The position numbers were made by a program, and so were the translations under genes. Under the pieces are notes generated by a model that made no database searches, was not told the origin of the DNA, and saw only the letters and a list, made by a program, of their open reading frames with translations. DNA of 58,145 nt from Candidatus Zixiibacteriota bacterium (lineage in GTDB: Bacteria; Zixibacteria; MSB-5A5; DSPP01): the NCBI GenBank assembly GCA_022614805.1, contig JAKEHY010000031.1, positions 1 through 58,145 on the forward strand, in the 5' to 3' direction. How positions within the stretch are numbered: the first letter of the stretch is position 1; each line of letters begins with the position of its first letter. Shown piece after piece: positions 42,554 through 51,692 of this stretch.

Positions 42554-44926
42554 ATGCAAACCTCCTATAAATGGCTTTTGGAATGGGTGGACTTCTCCTT
42601 TCCGCCACAGGAACTGGCGGAAAGACTCCTCGGCATCGGGCTGGCGGTGGAGACGGTGGAGCCGCTTTTCCCGAAGTTAGACGGGGTTTTGGTCGGCCGG
42701 GTGGAGCTGGTGGAAAAGCATCCCGAAGCGGACCGCCTCTCGGTCTGCACGGTTTCGCTCGGCCTTGAGAAGAAGCGGGTGGTCTGCGGCGCCCCCAACG
42801 TGGAAAGCGGGCAGAAGGTGGCCTACGCACCGGCCGGCTCCAAACTGCCGAACGGGGCGCAAATCGGTTTTGCGAACATCCGGGGAGTGGAATCGGCCGG
42901 AATGATTTGTTCCGAGTTTGAACTCGGTTTGGGGGCCGACAAAGAGGGGATAATGGTTTTGGACTCCGGCGTGGTGGGGAAGCGGCTGGCCGACGAACTG
43001 GGTCTGGAGGATTGGAAAATTTCCGTCGAGCTGACCCCCAACCGCCCGGACTGTCTTTCCGTCGCCGGCATCGCCCGGGAAATCGCCGCTCTGGTGGGGG
43101 GAAAGCTCAAGCGGCCGAAAATTTCCTTGAAGGAAGCGGAAGAGCCGGCCTCCCGTTTTGTTTCGGTGGAAACCGCCGAGCGGGAGCTTTGCCCGCGCTA
43201 TGCCGCGCGGCTGGTGCGCAAACTCAAAATCGGCCCTTCGCCCTTCTGGCTGAAGAAAAAGCTTATCGCCGCCGGAATGCGCCCCATCAACAACGTGGTG
43301 GACGTCACCAACTTGGTGATGCTGGAGTTCGGGCATCCTTTGCACGCTTTCGACTTCCAGCGCTTCGGTTCCCAAAAAGTCCGGGTGCGCCGCGCCAAGG
43401 AGGGGGAAAAGCTGGTCACCTTGGACGGGGTTGAACGCAGTTTGACTTCCGAGGATTTGCTCATAACCAACGGCCAGGCCGGCACGGCTTTGGCCGGGGT
43501 GATGGGGGGACGCGACAGTGAGATTTCTGACGGCACCTCGCAGGTTCTCTTGGAAGCGGCTTATTTCGACCCGCGCACCATCCGGAGAACCCGCAAGCGG
43601 CTGGGGCTTGCGACCGAATCGGCCATCCGATTCGAAAAAGGGACCGACATAAACGTTCCACCTTTGGCTCTGGACCGTTCCGCCCAGCTTCTGTCCGAAT
43701 TGGCCGGAGGAGAGGTATTAAGCGGCATCGTGGACGCCTATCCCAAGCCGAAAGAGCCGACGAAGCTCACGCTGCGCCCCCTCTTGGTCTCCCAGATTCT
43801 GGGGGCGGAAATCTCCTCGCCGGAGGTGAGTGATTATCTTTCCCGCCTCGAAATGAGCGTGACTCCCGGCAAGGAACTGTCCGTCATTGTTCCCACCTTC
43901 CGGGTGGACATCAAGGAGGAGGCGGATTTAGTCGAGGAGGTGGCCCGGCTCTACGGCTACGACAGGATTCCCTCCCTCCAGCGGGGAAGCGGGCCTTTGG
44001 CGCCTCGATTTTCCTTCTTTGAGGCCGCCGCCGACCGGCTGCGGGAGCTTTTGGTCGGTTCCGGCTTCTCGGAGGCGGTGACGAGTCCTTTGGGAAATCC
44101 AAAGGTTTTTGCGAAAGCCGGTTTTGCCGGGCCGTATGCGGCTTTGGCCAATCCCCTTTCGGAGGAGCTTTCGGTTTTGCGCCCCACCCTTCTGGTTTCG
44201 CTGGCGGACGTGGCGGGACGTAACCAGGCGGGGGGCAACCCTTCCGTCCGTATGTTCGAGCTTTCCAAAACTTTCCGCCCGGGCTCTCCGCCGGAGGAAG
44301 GCTGGCGGCTGGGGCTGGTTTTTTCTTCAGCCGCCGCGCTCCACTGGCGGGAAAAGGGGAGAAGCGCCGATTTCTACGATTTGGCCGGGATTTTGGAAAA
44401 ACTTTTCGCCCGCTTCCTGCACCAGCCCGTCCGACTAACTCCCAGGGAAAGTTTGCCCGGTTTCTTTGAGCGGGAATTTGAACTCATCGCAGGGGGGCAG
44501 GTGCTCGGCTTGTCAGGGGAGTTAAGCCCGGAGTGGACGAAAGAGCTGCATTTCAAAAAACCCTGCTTTCTTGCGGAAATCGACTGGGAGCTTTTCTTAA
44601 AACTGGCCGGCCCGGAGAAAGCGTACCATCCCTTCTCCCGTTTCCCGGCGGTAGAGCGGGACGCCGCCTTGGTTGCCCCCCTGGAACTTTTGGTCAGCGA
44701 CATTCTGGATGAAATCCGGAACGCAAAAGAGTCGCTTCTGGAATCGTTCGAGCTGTTTGACCTGTACACCGGGCCGCAGGCGGGGGAGGGGAAGAAGAGT
44801 CTGGCCCTCTCCTTCCGCTACCGTTCGGCCGAAAAAACGTTGACCGACGCCGAAGCGGATGCCGCCCACGAGAGGCTGGTCGGCCGGCTGGTTTCCCGCT
44901 TCGGTCTGGTCTGGAGGAGGCAATGA
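42554..44926 (+). CDS. pheT: Phenylalanyl-tRNA synthetase beta subunit
   Basis: A 790-residue subunit carrying, in order, the tRNA-binding OB domain (VGRVELVEKHPEADRLSVCTV), the B3/B4 editing domain (RPINNVVDVTNLVMLEFGHPLHAFD), B5, a catalytic-like core, and the ferredoxin-fold anticodon-binding domain at the C-terminus (FSRFPAVERDAALV...). Forms the heterotetramer with PheS. Confidence 0.97.
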   Translation: MQTSYKWLLEWVDFSFPPQELAERLLGIGLAVETVEPLFPKLDGVLVGRVELVEKHPEADRLSVCTVSLGLEKKRVVCGAPNVESGQKVAYAPAGSKLPNGAQIGFANIRGVESAGMICSEFELGLGADKEGIMVLDSGVVGKRLADELGLEDWKISVELTPNRPDCLSVAGIAREIAALVGGKLKRPKISLKEAEEPASRFVSVETAERELCPRYAARLVRKLKIGPSPFWLKKKLIAAGMRPINNVVDVTNLVMLEFGHPLHAFDFQRFGSQKVRVRRAKEGEKLVTLDGVERSLTSEDLLITNGQAGTALAGVMGGRDSEISDGTSQVLLEAAYFDPRTIRRTRKRLGLATESAIRFEKGTDINVPPLALDRSAQLLSELAGGEVLSGIVDAYPKPKEPTKLTLRPLLVSQILGAEISSPEVSDYLSRLEMSVTPGKELSVIVPTFRVDIKEEADLVEEVARLYGYDRIPSLQRGSGPLAPRFSFFEAAADRLRELLVGSGFSEAVTSPLGNPKVFAKAGFAGPYAALANPLSEELSVLRPTLLVSLADVAGRNQAGGNPSVRMFELSKTFRPGSPPEEGWRLGLVFSSAAALHWREKGRSADFYDLAGILEKLFARFLHQPVRLTPRESLPGFFEREFELIAGGQVLGLSGELSPEWTKELHFKKPCFLAEIDWELFLKLAGPEKAYHPFSRFPAVERDAALVAPLELLVSDILDEIRNAKESLLESFELFDLYTGPQAGEGKKSLALSFRYRSAEKTLTDAEADAAHERLVGRLVSRFGLVWRRQ

Positions 44927-45044
44927 GAAGCACACGCACAATCCAGACGAAACTCAAAACCCTTTCTCGGGATGGTTTGCCAAACCGCTTGTCCCGACTT
45001 GTTCCGAGCGCAGCCGAGGAAGCTAAGTCGAGGGAGAGGAAAAA

Positions 45045-45332
45045 ATGACCGACGCGTTGAAACGGTTGGAAGAAAAAGTCACGAAAACCTTTGAAGCCCT
45101 CGAAAAAGCCAAGGAGGAGCTGAAGGTGCTGGAACGGGCCAGGGGGGAGCTGGAAACGAGGCTGGCGGAAAAGGAAAAGGAGATTTCCGCCATCAAATCC
45201 TCCTCCCGCCGGCTGGAGGACGAAAAGAGCTACGCTTTGCGGGCGGCGAAAGACCGAAGCGAAAAGTTCAAATCCCGCCTGGAGGGGATTTTGACCAAGC
45301 TTTCCCATCTCGAAACGGAGCTGAAGGCTTAG
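45045..45332 (+). CDS. ZapB-like coiled-coil protein
   Basis: A 95-residue protein that is almost wholly heptad-patterned coiled coil (LKRLEEKVTKTFEALEKAKEELKVLERARGEL...). In related genomes a short coiled-coil gene lies between pheT and zapA and is taken as ZapB-like. Here zapA comes only 7.8 kb later. The role in Z-ring or nucleoid contact is inferred from synteny. Ribosome site GGGAGAGGA. Confidence 0.6.
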   Translation: MTDALKRLEEKVTKTFEALEKAKEELKVLERARGELETRLAEKEKEISAIKSSSRRLEDEKSYALRAAKDRSEKFKSRLEGILTKLSHLETELKA

Positions 45333-45340
45333 CTTTTTAA

Positions 45341-45365
45341 GGGTTGAATCTGTTCAACCCTACGG
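45341..45365 (+). repeat. Palindrome GGGTTGAA/TTCAACCC with TACGG tail
   Basis: Eight-base perfect arms around TCTG, followed by TACGG. It lies between the convergent ZapB-like and ferredoxin-like genes, exactly at the left border of the accessory block. Confidence 0.75.
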
Positions 45366-45602
45366 TTTTTGGGGATTGTTTTCCTCTTTATTCAAATAAT
45401 ACGACAGCGCGCCGAAGGGGCAGCGCTTGACCTGGTTGACTATTTTCTGGGTGTCGGCCCCCTGTGGGTTTATCCAGGGGCGTTTGGTCGGGTCGAAAAC
45501 AGAAGGGAGCCCTAAAAAGCATTTGGCGGAGTGAACGCACAAGGCCGGCTGCCAGACGATGGTTACCTCGCCGTTCGTGTATTTTTTGGTGATGTTTTTC
45601 AT
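45360..45602 (-). CDS. Fer4_19-type single [4Fe-4S] cluster protein
   Basis: An 80-residue protein. NGEVTIVWQPALCVHSAKCFLGLPSVFDPTKRPWINPQGA and VKRCPFGALSYYL match the divergent mono-cluster family (PF06902): three visible cysteines (C-x5-C and C-P) with the conserved RPWI segment. Small redox or Fe-S-storage role; partner unknown. Confidence 0.82.
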   Translation of the reverse strand: MKNITKKYTNGEVTIVWQPALCVHSAKCFLGLPSVFDPTKRPWINPQGADTQKIVNQVKRCPFGALSYYLNKEENNPQKP

Positions 45603-45615
45603 CGAGGGTTCTTTT

Positions 45616-45936
45616 TTAGTTGACCGAAGTCAGCTTCAACCCGACAATTCCGGCCACAATTAAACCGATGCATAAAAGGCGGGCAAGGGAGGCGGATTCG
45701 GAAAAAAGGAGGATTCCCAGAAGGGCCGTTCCGGCCGCGCCGATGCCGGTCCAGATGGCGTAGCCGGTCCCGACCGGAATCGTTTTCACCGCCTGCGCCA
45801 GAAAAAAGAAGCTTGCCAGCATCGCAACGATGGTGACGGTGCTGGCGGCCGGGCGGGTGAACCCCTGCGCATATTTCAGCCCGACGGCCCAGACGATTTC
45901 AAAGACTCCGGCTACGATTAAATAGACCCAAGGCAT
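45616..45936 (-). CDS. gdx: Guanidinium exporter Gdx/SugE (SMR family)
   Basis: A 106-residue four-helix SMR transporter. The essential Glu13 is in [20 protein letters not shown], and the Gdx-specific G-F-(S/T)-R and [14 protein letters not shown] segments are present, pointing to the Gdx (guanidinium/proton antiport) branch rather than the multidrug EmrE branch. No guanidine riboswitch fits in the 32 bp upstream gap. Confidence 0.87.
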   Translation of the reverse strand: MPWVYLIVAGVFEIVWAVGLKYAQGFTRPAASTVTIVAMLASFFFLAQAVKTIPVGTGYAIWTGIGAAGTALLGILLFSESASLARLLCIGLIVAGIVGLKLTSVN

Positions 45937-45968
45937 ACCTCCGCCTCCGTTTCTCCATTTTATGAACG

Positions 45969-46808
45969 TTATTCCACTTCGCTCGGTTGCACCCGAGCTG
46001 GATACAACCCCTTCTCACAGCGGGGCTCTTTTCTTTTCATAACCTCCGTCAACCGCCGCCGGCTTTCCGCATCCGTCTTCGTGCGGGAATGATATACGTG
46101 AAACTGTATCGCCAGGTTGCGCAGCGACTTTCCGGTCACCCCGACGAGCGATAGCCGGTACTGCAGGTCAGAGTCTTCGCCACTGCCCGGCCCGGAGTAG
46201 TCTTCGTCGAAGCCGTTGATTTCTTCGAGATGTTTTTTGGCGACGGAGAAGTTGCTGCCGAGAATGCGGTGGGCGTCCCTTTTCAGGAGTTTCCGCCCCA
46301 GCCGGTTCTGGATGCGAATGCCGTCCTCGAGGCGGCGGCCGCATCCCATCAAACCGTCGGCCCACTCCCGGAAGCCAAGGCGCTCGAAGCGGCCGCTTTC
46401 AATCTTTTCCAGCGTGAGCGACTTTGACCAGCGCTCGCTCGTCTCCACCCGCCGGCCTAATAAAATTTTTCCTTCTCCCCGCTCGCGGGCGTGGTCTGAA
46501 AGGAAGTGGCGGGAGGGAAGACAATCCCCGTCCGTGAAAACGAGATAATCGGAGCGGGAGGCGCGGATGGCGGCATTCAGTATCGCATTCTTGCACCAGC
46601 CCTTGTCCTCCTGCCACAGATGCGTCAAAGGGTAGGGATACTGCCCTTGCGCTTCCGCCACGACTTCCCGAACGGCCGGGCCGGAACCGTCGTCGGCAAC
46701 AATCACTTCGAAATCGGTAAAGGACTGCCGGGCGCAGGCGGCCAGCACCAAGCGGAGGATGTCCGGTTTGTTGTAAACGGCAATTATGAAGGAAAGGGAG
46801 AACTTCAC
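45969..46808 (-). CDS. Family 2 glycosyltransferase
   Basis: A 279-residue GT-A protein from GTG 46808. The nucleotide-sugar region is [33 protein letters not shown], the metal motif is FTDGDCLP, and the acceptor side is [32 protein letters not shown]. It lacks membrane helices. The donor and acceptor are unknown, and no polysaccharide cluster surrounds it. Confidence 0.85.
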   Translation of the reverse strand: MKFSLSFIIAVYNKPDILRLVLAACARQSFTDFEVIVADDGSGPAVREVVAEAQGQYPYPLTHLWQEDKGWCKNAILNAAIRASRSDYLVFTDGDCLPSRHFLSDHARERGEGKILLGRRVETSERWSKSLTLEKIESGRFERLGFREWADGLMGCGRRLEDGIRIQNRLGRKLLKRDAHRILGSNFSVAKKHLEEINGFDEDYSGPGSGEDSDLQYRLSLVGVTGKSLRNLAIQFHVYHSRTKTDAESRRRLTEVMKRKEPRCEKGLYPARVQPSEVE

Positions 46809-46905
46809 AGCCTTTCACCCCTGTCTGGCTCCATACCGGAGGCAATATATCAAACCGGGATGGATTGATAAACGGTTTTAACCGGAAGATTGCAGGAGGT
46901 AGTTG

Positions 46906-47730
46906 TTACTTTCTTTTTTGAGCGAAGAGCCAGGATAGAAATTCCGGCTCCTTGAAGGCCGGTTCCCAGACCTCGTGGCCGACCCCTTTGTATTCCGTGT
47001 ACTTCACCTGCGCGCCGGATTTTTTGGCGGCCTCCACCATTTCCCGCGAACGCTTGGGAGAAACGGCTTTATCCGATTTTCCGTGAAAGGCCCAGATGGC
47101 GACGTTTTGGAGCCGAGATGCCCGGACGGGATACCCGCCGCCGCACATCGGCATCGCCGCAGCGAAGGTTTTTGGATAGCGGCCGATGATGTCCCACGTC
47201 CCGAACCCCCCCATTGAGACGCCAACAACATACTGGCGCTTGGAATCTATTTTGTAGCGGGAACGGAGGTCCTTCAGCATTTTGACAATCAGCTTTTGCT
47301 GGCGGGAGGCGGGCTGGCCCCAGGGGCCGGCCCAGAGCTCGTTGGGCGGGCACTGCGGGGCGACGATGAAGCAGGGGTAATTTTTTTGATTTTCCGGGCG
47401 GGCGAAAAACAGCGGGCCGTGTTCATCCCCCCAAGAGAGCAGGGTGTTCAAGTCCTTACCGCGCGCGCCGCGGCCGTGCAGCCAGAGCACCACGGGATAG
47501 TGCTTCTTCGGGTTGTAATCTTCCGGGACGAACAGCAAATAGCGGAGACTGTCGCCGTTTGGGGCTTTGTAGGTTCTTTGCCGGAAACCGCCGGGGAAGG
47601 AGATTGCAACCTGCTCTGAAACGGTCGGGATGGCCGTCTCTTTTGAGACCGCTTTCCCTTCCGCCTTTTGGGACAGCCCAAAGGCGAAGGCCAAAAAAAG
47701 CCAGGGAAGCAGCAAGGAAATGTGCGCCAT
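46906..47730 (-). CDS. Exported alpha/beta hydrolase (esterase)
   Basis: A 274-residue protein with a signal peptide (MAHISLLLPWLFLAFAFGLSQ). The serine nucleophile is in GVSMGGFGTWD, the oxyanion region is VVLWLHGRGARGKD, and the catalytic Asp and His are near FHGKSDKAVS and KGVGHEVWEPAF. Resembles the phospholipase/carboxylesterase-type predicted peptidases (PHB-depolymerase-like). Substrate unknown. Confidence 0.85.
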   Translation of the reverse strand: MAHISLLLPWLFLAFAFGLSQKAEGKAVSKETAIPTVSEQVAISFPGGFRQRTYKAPNGDSLRYLLFVPEDYNPKKHYPVVLWLHGRGARGKDLNTLLSWGDEHGPLFFARPENQKNYPCFIVAPQCPPNELWAGPWGQPASRQQKLIVKMLKDLRSRYKIDSKRQYVVGVSMGGFGTWDIIGRYPKTFAAAMPMCGGGYPVRASRLQNVAIWAFHGKSDKAVSPKRSREMVEAAKKSGAQVKYTEYKGVGHEVWEPAFKEPEFLSWLFAQKRK

Positions 47731-47764
47731 ATATATTCATATTTTCGACAGAAATTGGCGATTT

Positions 47765-47793
47765 GTAGAGGGTTAAATGAATTAAACCCCTAC
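47765..47793 (+). repeat. Palindrome bounded by GTAG and CTAC
   Basis: GTAG-A-GGGTT...AACCC-C-CTAC: the outer GTAG (47765-47768) pairs with CTAC (47790-47793) around a near-perfect inner stem. It is the most complete copy of the variable-stem family. Confidence 0.65.
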
Positions 47794-47852
47794 ACCGGTT
47801 TTTTAATGCAGGGTTTGCCTGCCCGGCCGGGGATTTATCAAACCCATTGTAT

Positions 47853-48275
47853 TTAAATGACCCCCAACTGTTGCAGGATGTCAATCCCGTCCCATTCCCC
47901 CCAGCGCTCGGTGATTTTTCCATTTTTGATGGTGATAATCTCGATACCTTTGAAGTGGATTTTTTTGTTTGTCGGCGGGATGTTCATAAAGCCCCCTTTA
48001 TGCGTGCCGGTGGCGCTCCAGAGGATGGCCACTTTTCCTGTTTCAATCTCAACTACGAGTTCTTCGACTTTGGCGTTAAAATCGGGAAAAGCGGCGTAGA
48101 GTTCTTTGATTCCCTTCCTGAAGCCTTCGTTGGTCGGCTCCCGGCCGGAGGGGTCCCGGTCCACAAAATCCGGGGCGTGAAGCTCATCGACAATGCGCAC
48201 GTTCCCCTTGCTCCACCCCTCTTCAATCCAGCGGCGGGCGATTTGCCTTAATTCTTTTGCGGAAGTTTTTGTCAC
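47853..48275 (-). CDS. SnoaL-like ester cyclase family protein
   Basis: A 140-residue protein from GTG 48275, which overlaps the upstream stop (GTGA). An in-frame ATG at 48332 would overlap the neighbour by 60 bp and is less likely. SnoaL-type polyketide-cyclase fold: RRWIEEGWSKGNVRIVDELHAPDFVDRDPSG, YAAFPDFNAKVEELVVE, TGTHKGGFMNIPPTNKKIHFKGIEI, ERWGEWDGIDILQQLG. Generally a small-molecule binder or hydrolase; substrate unknown. Confidence 0.8.
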   Translation of the reverse strand: MTKTSAKELRQIARRWIEEGWSKGNVRIVDELHAPDFVDRDPSGREPTNEGFRKGIKELYAAFPDFNAKVEELVVEIETGKVAILWSATGTHKGGFMNIPPTNKKIHFKGIEIITIKNGKITERWGEWDGIDILQQLGVI

Positions 48276-48904
48276 CGGCTTGTTTTTTTCATTTGGGAGC
48301 GTTTGACGGGTGTCCTTCCAAAAGTCGTCCAAGCGGCCAAAGCTGCCACTTTCTCATCGGCGCGCCAGGGGCCCTCCAGCGGCCGGCCAATGTCGGCCAG
48401 CAGATTTTTCAACTCTCCTTCCGTTTTCCCCAAAGCGGCCTCTCCGCGCGGATAGATGTCCCGTTCCAAAATGACAAAAGAAGGCAGCTTTTGCCGGCGC
48501 AGGGCCTTTTCCAGAACGGTGCGGAAAAGCCGTCCCTCCAGGGCGTGGGCGCGGACGTGCGGGTTGCCGATGATGGCGGGGTCGATGAGACTGCCGACGA
48601 CCAGTCCGGCGGTTTGAATTTTATATCCCTTCGACCGGTATTCCTTCAGCAGGTCGGTTACCGATTTCTGCGCAGCCCGCTCGACGATTCCGGTTCGACG
48701 TTTAATCGTTGCCCGGTTTTCCTCCAACTTTCCCATACGGGCGTGGTAGGGTTGAATCGTTTCCGGCCGGGCCGGGTCGGAAAGCTGCACGACTCGATGG
48801 TCGAGCACCTGCGGCAGGCTTTTCGAACCGCTTACCAAAACGGCGATGGCCCGGCCCGATTTTACGCGGAATCCAAGCGCCACCGGTTGCGACTTCATTT
48901 TCAT
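48272..48904 (-). CDS. Conserved hypothetical protein, 210 residues
   Basis: Starts at ATG 48904, which overlaps the preceding stop (TAATG). The sequence (VALGFRVKSGRAIAVLVSG, IVERAAQKSVTDLLKEYRSKGYKIQTAGLVVGSLIDP) looks like a soluble alpha/beta protein. I recognise no family or catalytic motif. Both ends overlap neighbours, so it belongs to the PPOX-SnoaL run. Confidence 0.6.
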   Translation of the reverse strand: MKMKSQPVALGFRVKSGRAIAVLVSGSKSLPQVLDHRVVQLSDPARPETIQPYHARMGKLEENRATIKRRTGIVERAAQKSVTDLLKEYRSKGYKIQTAGLVVGSLIDPAIIGNPHVRAHALEGRLFRTVLEKALRRQKLPSFVILERDIYPRGEAALGKTEGELKNLLADIGRPLEGPWRADEKVAALAAWTTFGRTPVKRSQMKKTSR

Positions 48905-49455
48905 TACCACGCTTTTTTGACGGCGGCCGTTACAAAAGTGTCGCCGAATTCGTTTTCATCCAGAATTTTGATTTGACCCGGGACAAAGCGGTAAAACTGT
49001 AATTGCTCGGCTCTGCGCTTATCATTCTTTCTAAGACTTTCCATCCACTTCTGGTAGGGACGAAACCGGGCACCGTATAACTGTTCCGCTTTCATTGCTT
49101 GATTTCCCTTTGCTTCCCGGCAGATTCCATAAAGATGCATTCCCCGGTTGGGGCGGCCCCATTTCTGGGAGGAGTCAAATATAGTGACGGCCATCGAGCT
49201 GTTTGTCTTCAGGTTTCGGGCGTGAGTTGAATGGCGATAGGAGAGGAAGTACAGCTCGAGGTTTTCCGAATAACAGAAATAGACGTGGCTGATGTGGGCC
49301 CGGTTCAACCCGCGAACCGTGGCCATTGAGCAGAGCTCATTTTTCCGAAGAAGTCGAAGGATGCTTTTTTGCACCCGTTTTTCGGAGACCGTCCGGCCTG
49401 TCAGCTTTCTCCCCTCGATGTCGAGCACTTGGATTCTCCGTAACAGGGTTTTCAC
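48904..49455 (-). CDS. Pyridoxamine 5'-phosphate oxidase-like flavin protein
   Basis: A 183-residue protein from GTG 49455. Split-barrel FMN-binding pattern: LRKNELCSMATVRGLNRAHISHVYF, LYFLSYRHSTHARNLKTNSSMAVTIFDSSQKWG, then GICREAKGNQAMKAEQLYGARFRPYQKW. Members bind FMN, F420 or heme. The cofactor and reaction are not decided here. Confidence 0.75.
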   Translation of the reverse strand: MKTLLRRIQVLDIEGRKLTGRTVSEKRVQKSILRLLRKNELCSMATVRGLNRAHISHVYFCYSENLELYFLSYRHSTHARNLKTNSSMAVTIFDSSQKWGRPNRGMHLYGICREAKGNQAMKAEQLYGARFRPYQKWMESLRKNDKRRAEQLQFYRFVPGQIKILDENEFGDTFVTAAVKKAW

Positions 49456-49467
49456 CGTTCATTTTCC

Positions 49468-49947
49468 CTAAAACCAGCGCGCCCACAACCCATCGAGGGC
49501 AACCTTGTCCGGCATACGCATTCCGTTCTGCTTCAAGGCCAGCATAATTTGTCCCCGGTGATGCGATTCGTGGGAGATGAGGTAGCTCATCCAGCGGACG
49601 GGGTTTCTCTTGAACCACCGGGGCGCGGTTTTCCCGGCGAGCGATTGGGCGATAAAATTCGCAACCTGTTCGCCCGACTGGGTAAAGGCCTTTTTTAACT
49701 GGGCCCGCGTTTGATTCGAGCCCTTCACCTTGGGCAAGTCGGGCCTTTTGCCAGTGGTGTGATGGGCCAGCCAGCCCAGCCGCACCCGGTTCATATGCGC
49801 CAGTTGCTCCGCCACCGTCCGGCCTTTGGAAAGGGAGGGGACCGCCTGAAAGCCCTTTGTCGGAACTTGCCCGATGAGATACAAGTTAATCTCGTTGTGG
49901 ACTTTCCAGGAGTTGAGAATCTGGTCCGTCAATTTCCCGTCAGCCAC
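49468..49947 (-). CDS. DinB-family metalloprotein
   Basis: A 159-residue four-helix-bundle protein from GTG 49947. The metal-binding histidines fit the DinB/YfiT triad: His in EQLAHMNRVRLGWLAHH and two in ISHESHHRGQIMLAL. Some family members are thiol transferases. Its start overlaps the small basic gene by 8 bp. Confidence 0.82.
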   Translation of the reverse strand: MADGKLTDQILNSWKVHNEINLYLIGQVPTKGFQAVPSLSKGRTVAEQLAHMNRVRLGWLAHHTTGKRPDLPKVKGSNQTRAQLKKAFTQSGEQVANFIAQSLAGKTAPRWFKRNPVRWMSYLISHESHHRGQIMLALKQNGMRMPDKVALDGLWARWF

Positions 49948-50161
49948 GCGCCGCCCCTTTGGACTGCCCCGTTGGGCTTTTCTCCACCCACTTTTCCACC
50001 CCCACGAAGGGGGCCAGGCGGGCGAGCTTTTCCAAAATTTTTTTCCGTTCCTCGTCCGTTTTTGCGGCTGCGTATTTGGCTTTAAGCTTTTGGTATTTTT
50101 CCCTCCGTCGCCTGTTTTGTTTTAAGACAAATTTTCTCTTGGTTGCCCGTTTCTTTCCCAT
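49940..50161 (-). CDS. Small highly basic protein, 73 residues
   Basis: Starts behind an excellent AGGAGGTGAATCT ribosome site. MGKKRATKRKFVLKQNRRRREKYQKLKAKYAAAKTDEERKKILEKLARLAPFV is strongly basic and helical, like a ribosome- or RNA-associated peptide. A similar short family occurs in environmental genomes, but I know no function. Confidence 0.65.
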   Translation of the reverse strand: MGKKRATKRKFVLKQNRRRREKYQKLKAKYAAAKTDEERKKILEKLARLAPFVGVEKWVEKSPTGQSKGAARG

Positions 50162-50194
50162 AGATTCACCTCCTTATCAGACCTAACCCCCTAA

Positions 50195-50219
50195 CCCCCT
50201 TCCCGAAACGGGAAGGGGG
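50195..50219 (+). repeat. Palindrome CCCCCTTCCCG/CGGGAAGGGGG
   Basis: Eleven-base perfect arms around AAA, preceded by ACCTAACCCCCTAA. The same flank and near-identical stem as the element at 15910. Confidence 0.8.
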
Positions 50220-50250
50220 AATATGTATCATTTCCATAATAGCAACCATT

Positions 50251-50679
50251 CTAAGCCGATGCGCTTTGCTTTTTCCGCAAAAGCCCCACCCCCAACGTGA
50301 CCAGGCCGGTCGCGAGGACTATTGCGCCGACGAAGGCCAAATATATAAAACCGTCCGGCTCGGTGGCGGTTGGTGATAATACGGAAAGGAAGAAGGCCAA
50401 AGGCAGGAAAATCGCCGCCGAGGGGACGGCCGCGCGCACCAGCCATTTCAGTTTGCTGGATAGTTGGGCCTCGTCTATGTAGCGCAGGCAAATCAAAGAC
50501 AAAACCAGCATCACCCCTGCGTGGGCGTGGCCGGCCCGCCACAAATTCTGGCGCAGGGGGTTTTCCATATAGCCGGAGGCGGGGTCTATCAGAAACCTTA
50601 ACAGACTCACTCCGCCAATTATCACGGTGGGGAATATCACCAAAAGAACACCGGCCAACTTTTTTGATTCTGGGGTCAT
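50251..50679 (-). CDS. Four-helix membrane protein with GHAHAG motif
   Basis: A 142-residue protein. ATG 50679 is chosen for its AAGGAGGGAAA ribosome site over an upstream in-frame ATG. It has four hydrophobic helices. The second carries LWRAGHAHAGVMLVLSLICL, whose two histidines recall heme- or metal-binding membrane proteins. Family not named. A second copy of its first ~28 bp lies at 50763-50790. Confidence 0.65.
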   Translation of the reverse strand: MTPESKKLAGVLLVIFPTVIIGGVSLLRFLIDPASGYMENPLRQNLWRAGHAHAGVMLVLSLICLRYIDEAQLSSKLKWLVRAAVPSAAIFLPLAFFLSVLSPTATEPDGFIYLAFVGAIVLATGLVTLGVGLLRKKQSASA

Positions 50680-50762
50680 TTTCCCTCCTTGTCTGGCGTT
50701 TTTCGTCAAAGAATGCTGGTAACCCGCCGCTCAAAGCTCGGCGCCTTCAACTGTTGGGTCAT

Positions 50763-50790
50763 CCGGCTACTTTTCGGATTCTGGGGTCAT
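50763..50790 (-). pseudogene. Broken duplicate of the 5' end of the membrane-protein gene
   Basis: Reads ATGACCCCAGAATC then stops at TAG after seven codons (M T P E S E K). It matches the start at 50679 with few changes. Its ATG overlaps the stop of the HEPN gene (ATGA). It marks a duplication of the gene start around the HEPN insertion. Confidence 0.6.
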
Positions 50791-51563
50791 CGGGTTTTCC
50801 ATCTCTTTTTATTTCTATCCTCAACAAACTCACGAATTTTATCAAGATTTCTCATGTTCTCAGCTTGAAATCCCCCCGGATAAAGAATGATGGCTTGTAG
50901 AATACACCATTCGGGGAGGGACATCCCAACCAAATTTGCAAGGGCAATGTGAGTATTATCAACTTTTAAATCCGGATCTTCGTGCAAGATTTTGTTCCTA
51001 GTATCGACTATTGTTTCAAATAAGGAAACAATTGAGCCTTCGAACCAATCAAGGTTTAGTTTTTCATCAAAGTATATGTATTTCTCTTTAACCGTTTTTC
51101 GATCCAACGATTGCACTTCTCTTTCTATTTCATCTTCTATGATTCGATCTGGACCTAAAGCCACCAGCTTACCTAGAGGAATCTGCCGATCTTCTCTGAG
51201 GAGAGTCGGTTTTTGACGAAGCACTTCTCGATGGATATCTTTTAGTGCCGATTCAATTAGTGCAACTTGGAGTATAAGTCTATTCTGATACAATCGGTTC
51301 TTGAGGTCGTGACTGAAAACCTCCTCATAGACGCTTTTGAAAGTTTCCTTTGCCTCCTTTGATAGCGCCCAATTTTTAAACGTTTCTAATTCTGATTCTT
51401 TTGCAAATTTAGAGACGATATCAGTAAATCTCTTTAGTTCTTGTTGTCCCATCCGGTGAAGGTTTTTCTCTTTTGACTGGAAATCGTCAAATACTTTTTC
51501 CGCTAAGCCAAACTGAAAGCAGGTTATCGCAAAACGATCTATATACTGATTTTCTTTAATCAT
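50787..51563 (-). CDS. HEPN-like protein, possible RNase
   Basis: A 258-residue, mostly helical protein, clearly AT-richer than its neighbours. Arg189-x4-His194 (DTRNKILHED) fits the HEPN R-x4-6-H active site. The preceding helix VALIESALKDIHREVL, with acidic residues, is usual for HEPN domains of abortive-infection or toxin type. No MNT nucleotidyltransferase antitoxin is adjacent. A stand-alone stress or defence nuclease is possible. Confidence 0.55.
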   Translation of the reverse strand: MIKENQYIDRFAITCFQFGLAEKVFDDFQSKEKNLHRMGQQELKRFTDIVSKFAKESELETFKNWALSKEAKETFKSVYEEVFSHDLKNRLYQNRLILQVALIESALKDIHREVLRQKPTLLREDRQIPLGKLVALGPDRIIEDEIEREVQSLDRKTVKEKYIYFDEKLNLDWFEGSIVSLFETIVDTRNKILHEDPDLKVDNTHIALANLVGMSLPEWCILQAIILYPGGFQAENMRNLDKIREFVEDRNKKRWKTR

Positions 51564-51692
51564 AGTGGCTTTCTAAATAAGGTAGACATATTTGCCTTGG
51601 AATTCAACCCTTCACTCCCCTGCTTGACTTTCCCTCCGGCTTGGCTCCCACTTAGGGGAGCGGAAACCCCGGACGGGCGGGGAGGCTTTTGT

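Noticed and set aside
45937-45968. Guanidine riboswitch upstream of the Gdx exporter
   Set aside because: The gap to the upstream gene is only 32 bp and shows no conserved riboswitch core.
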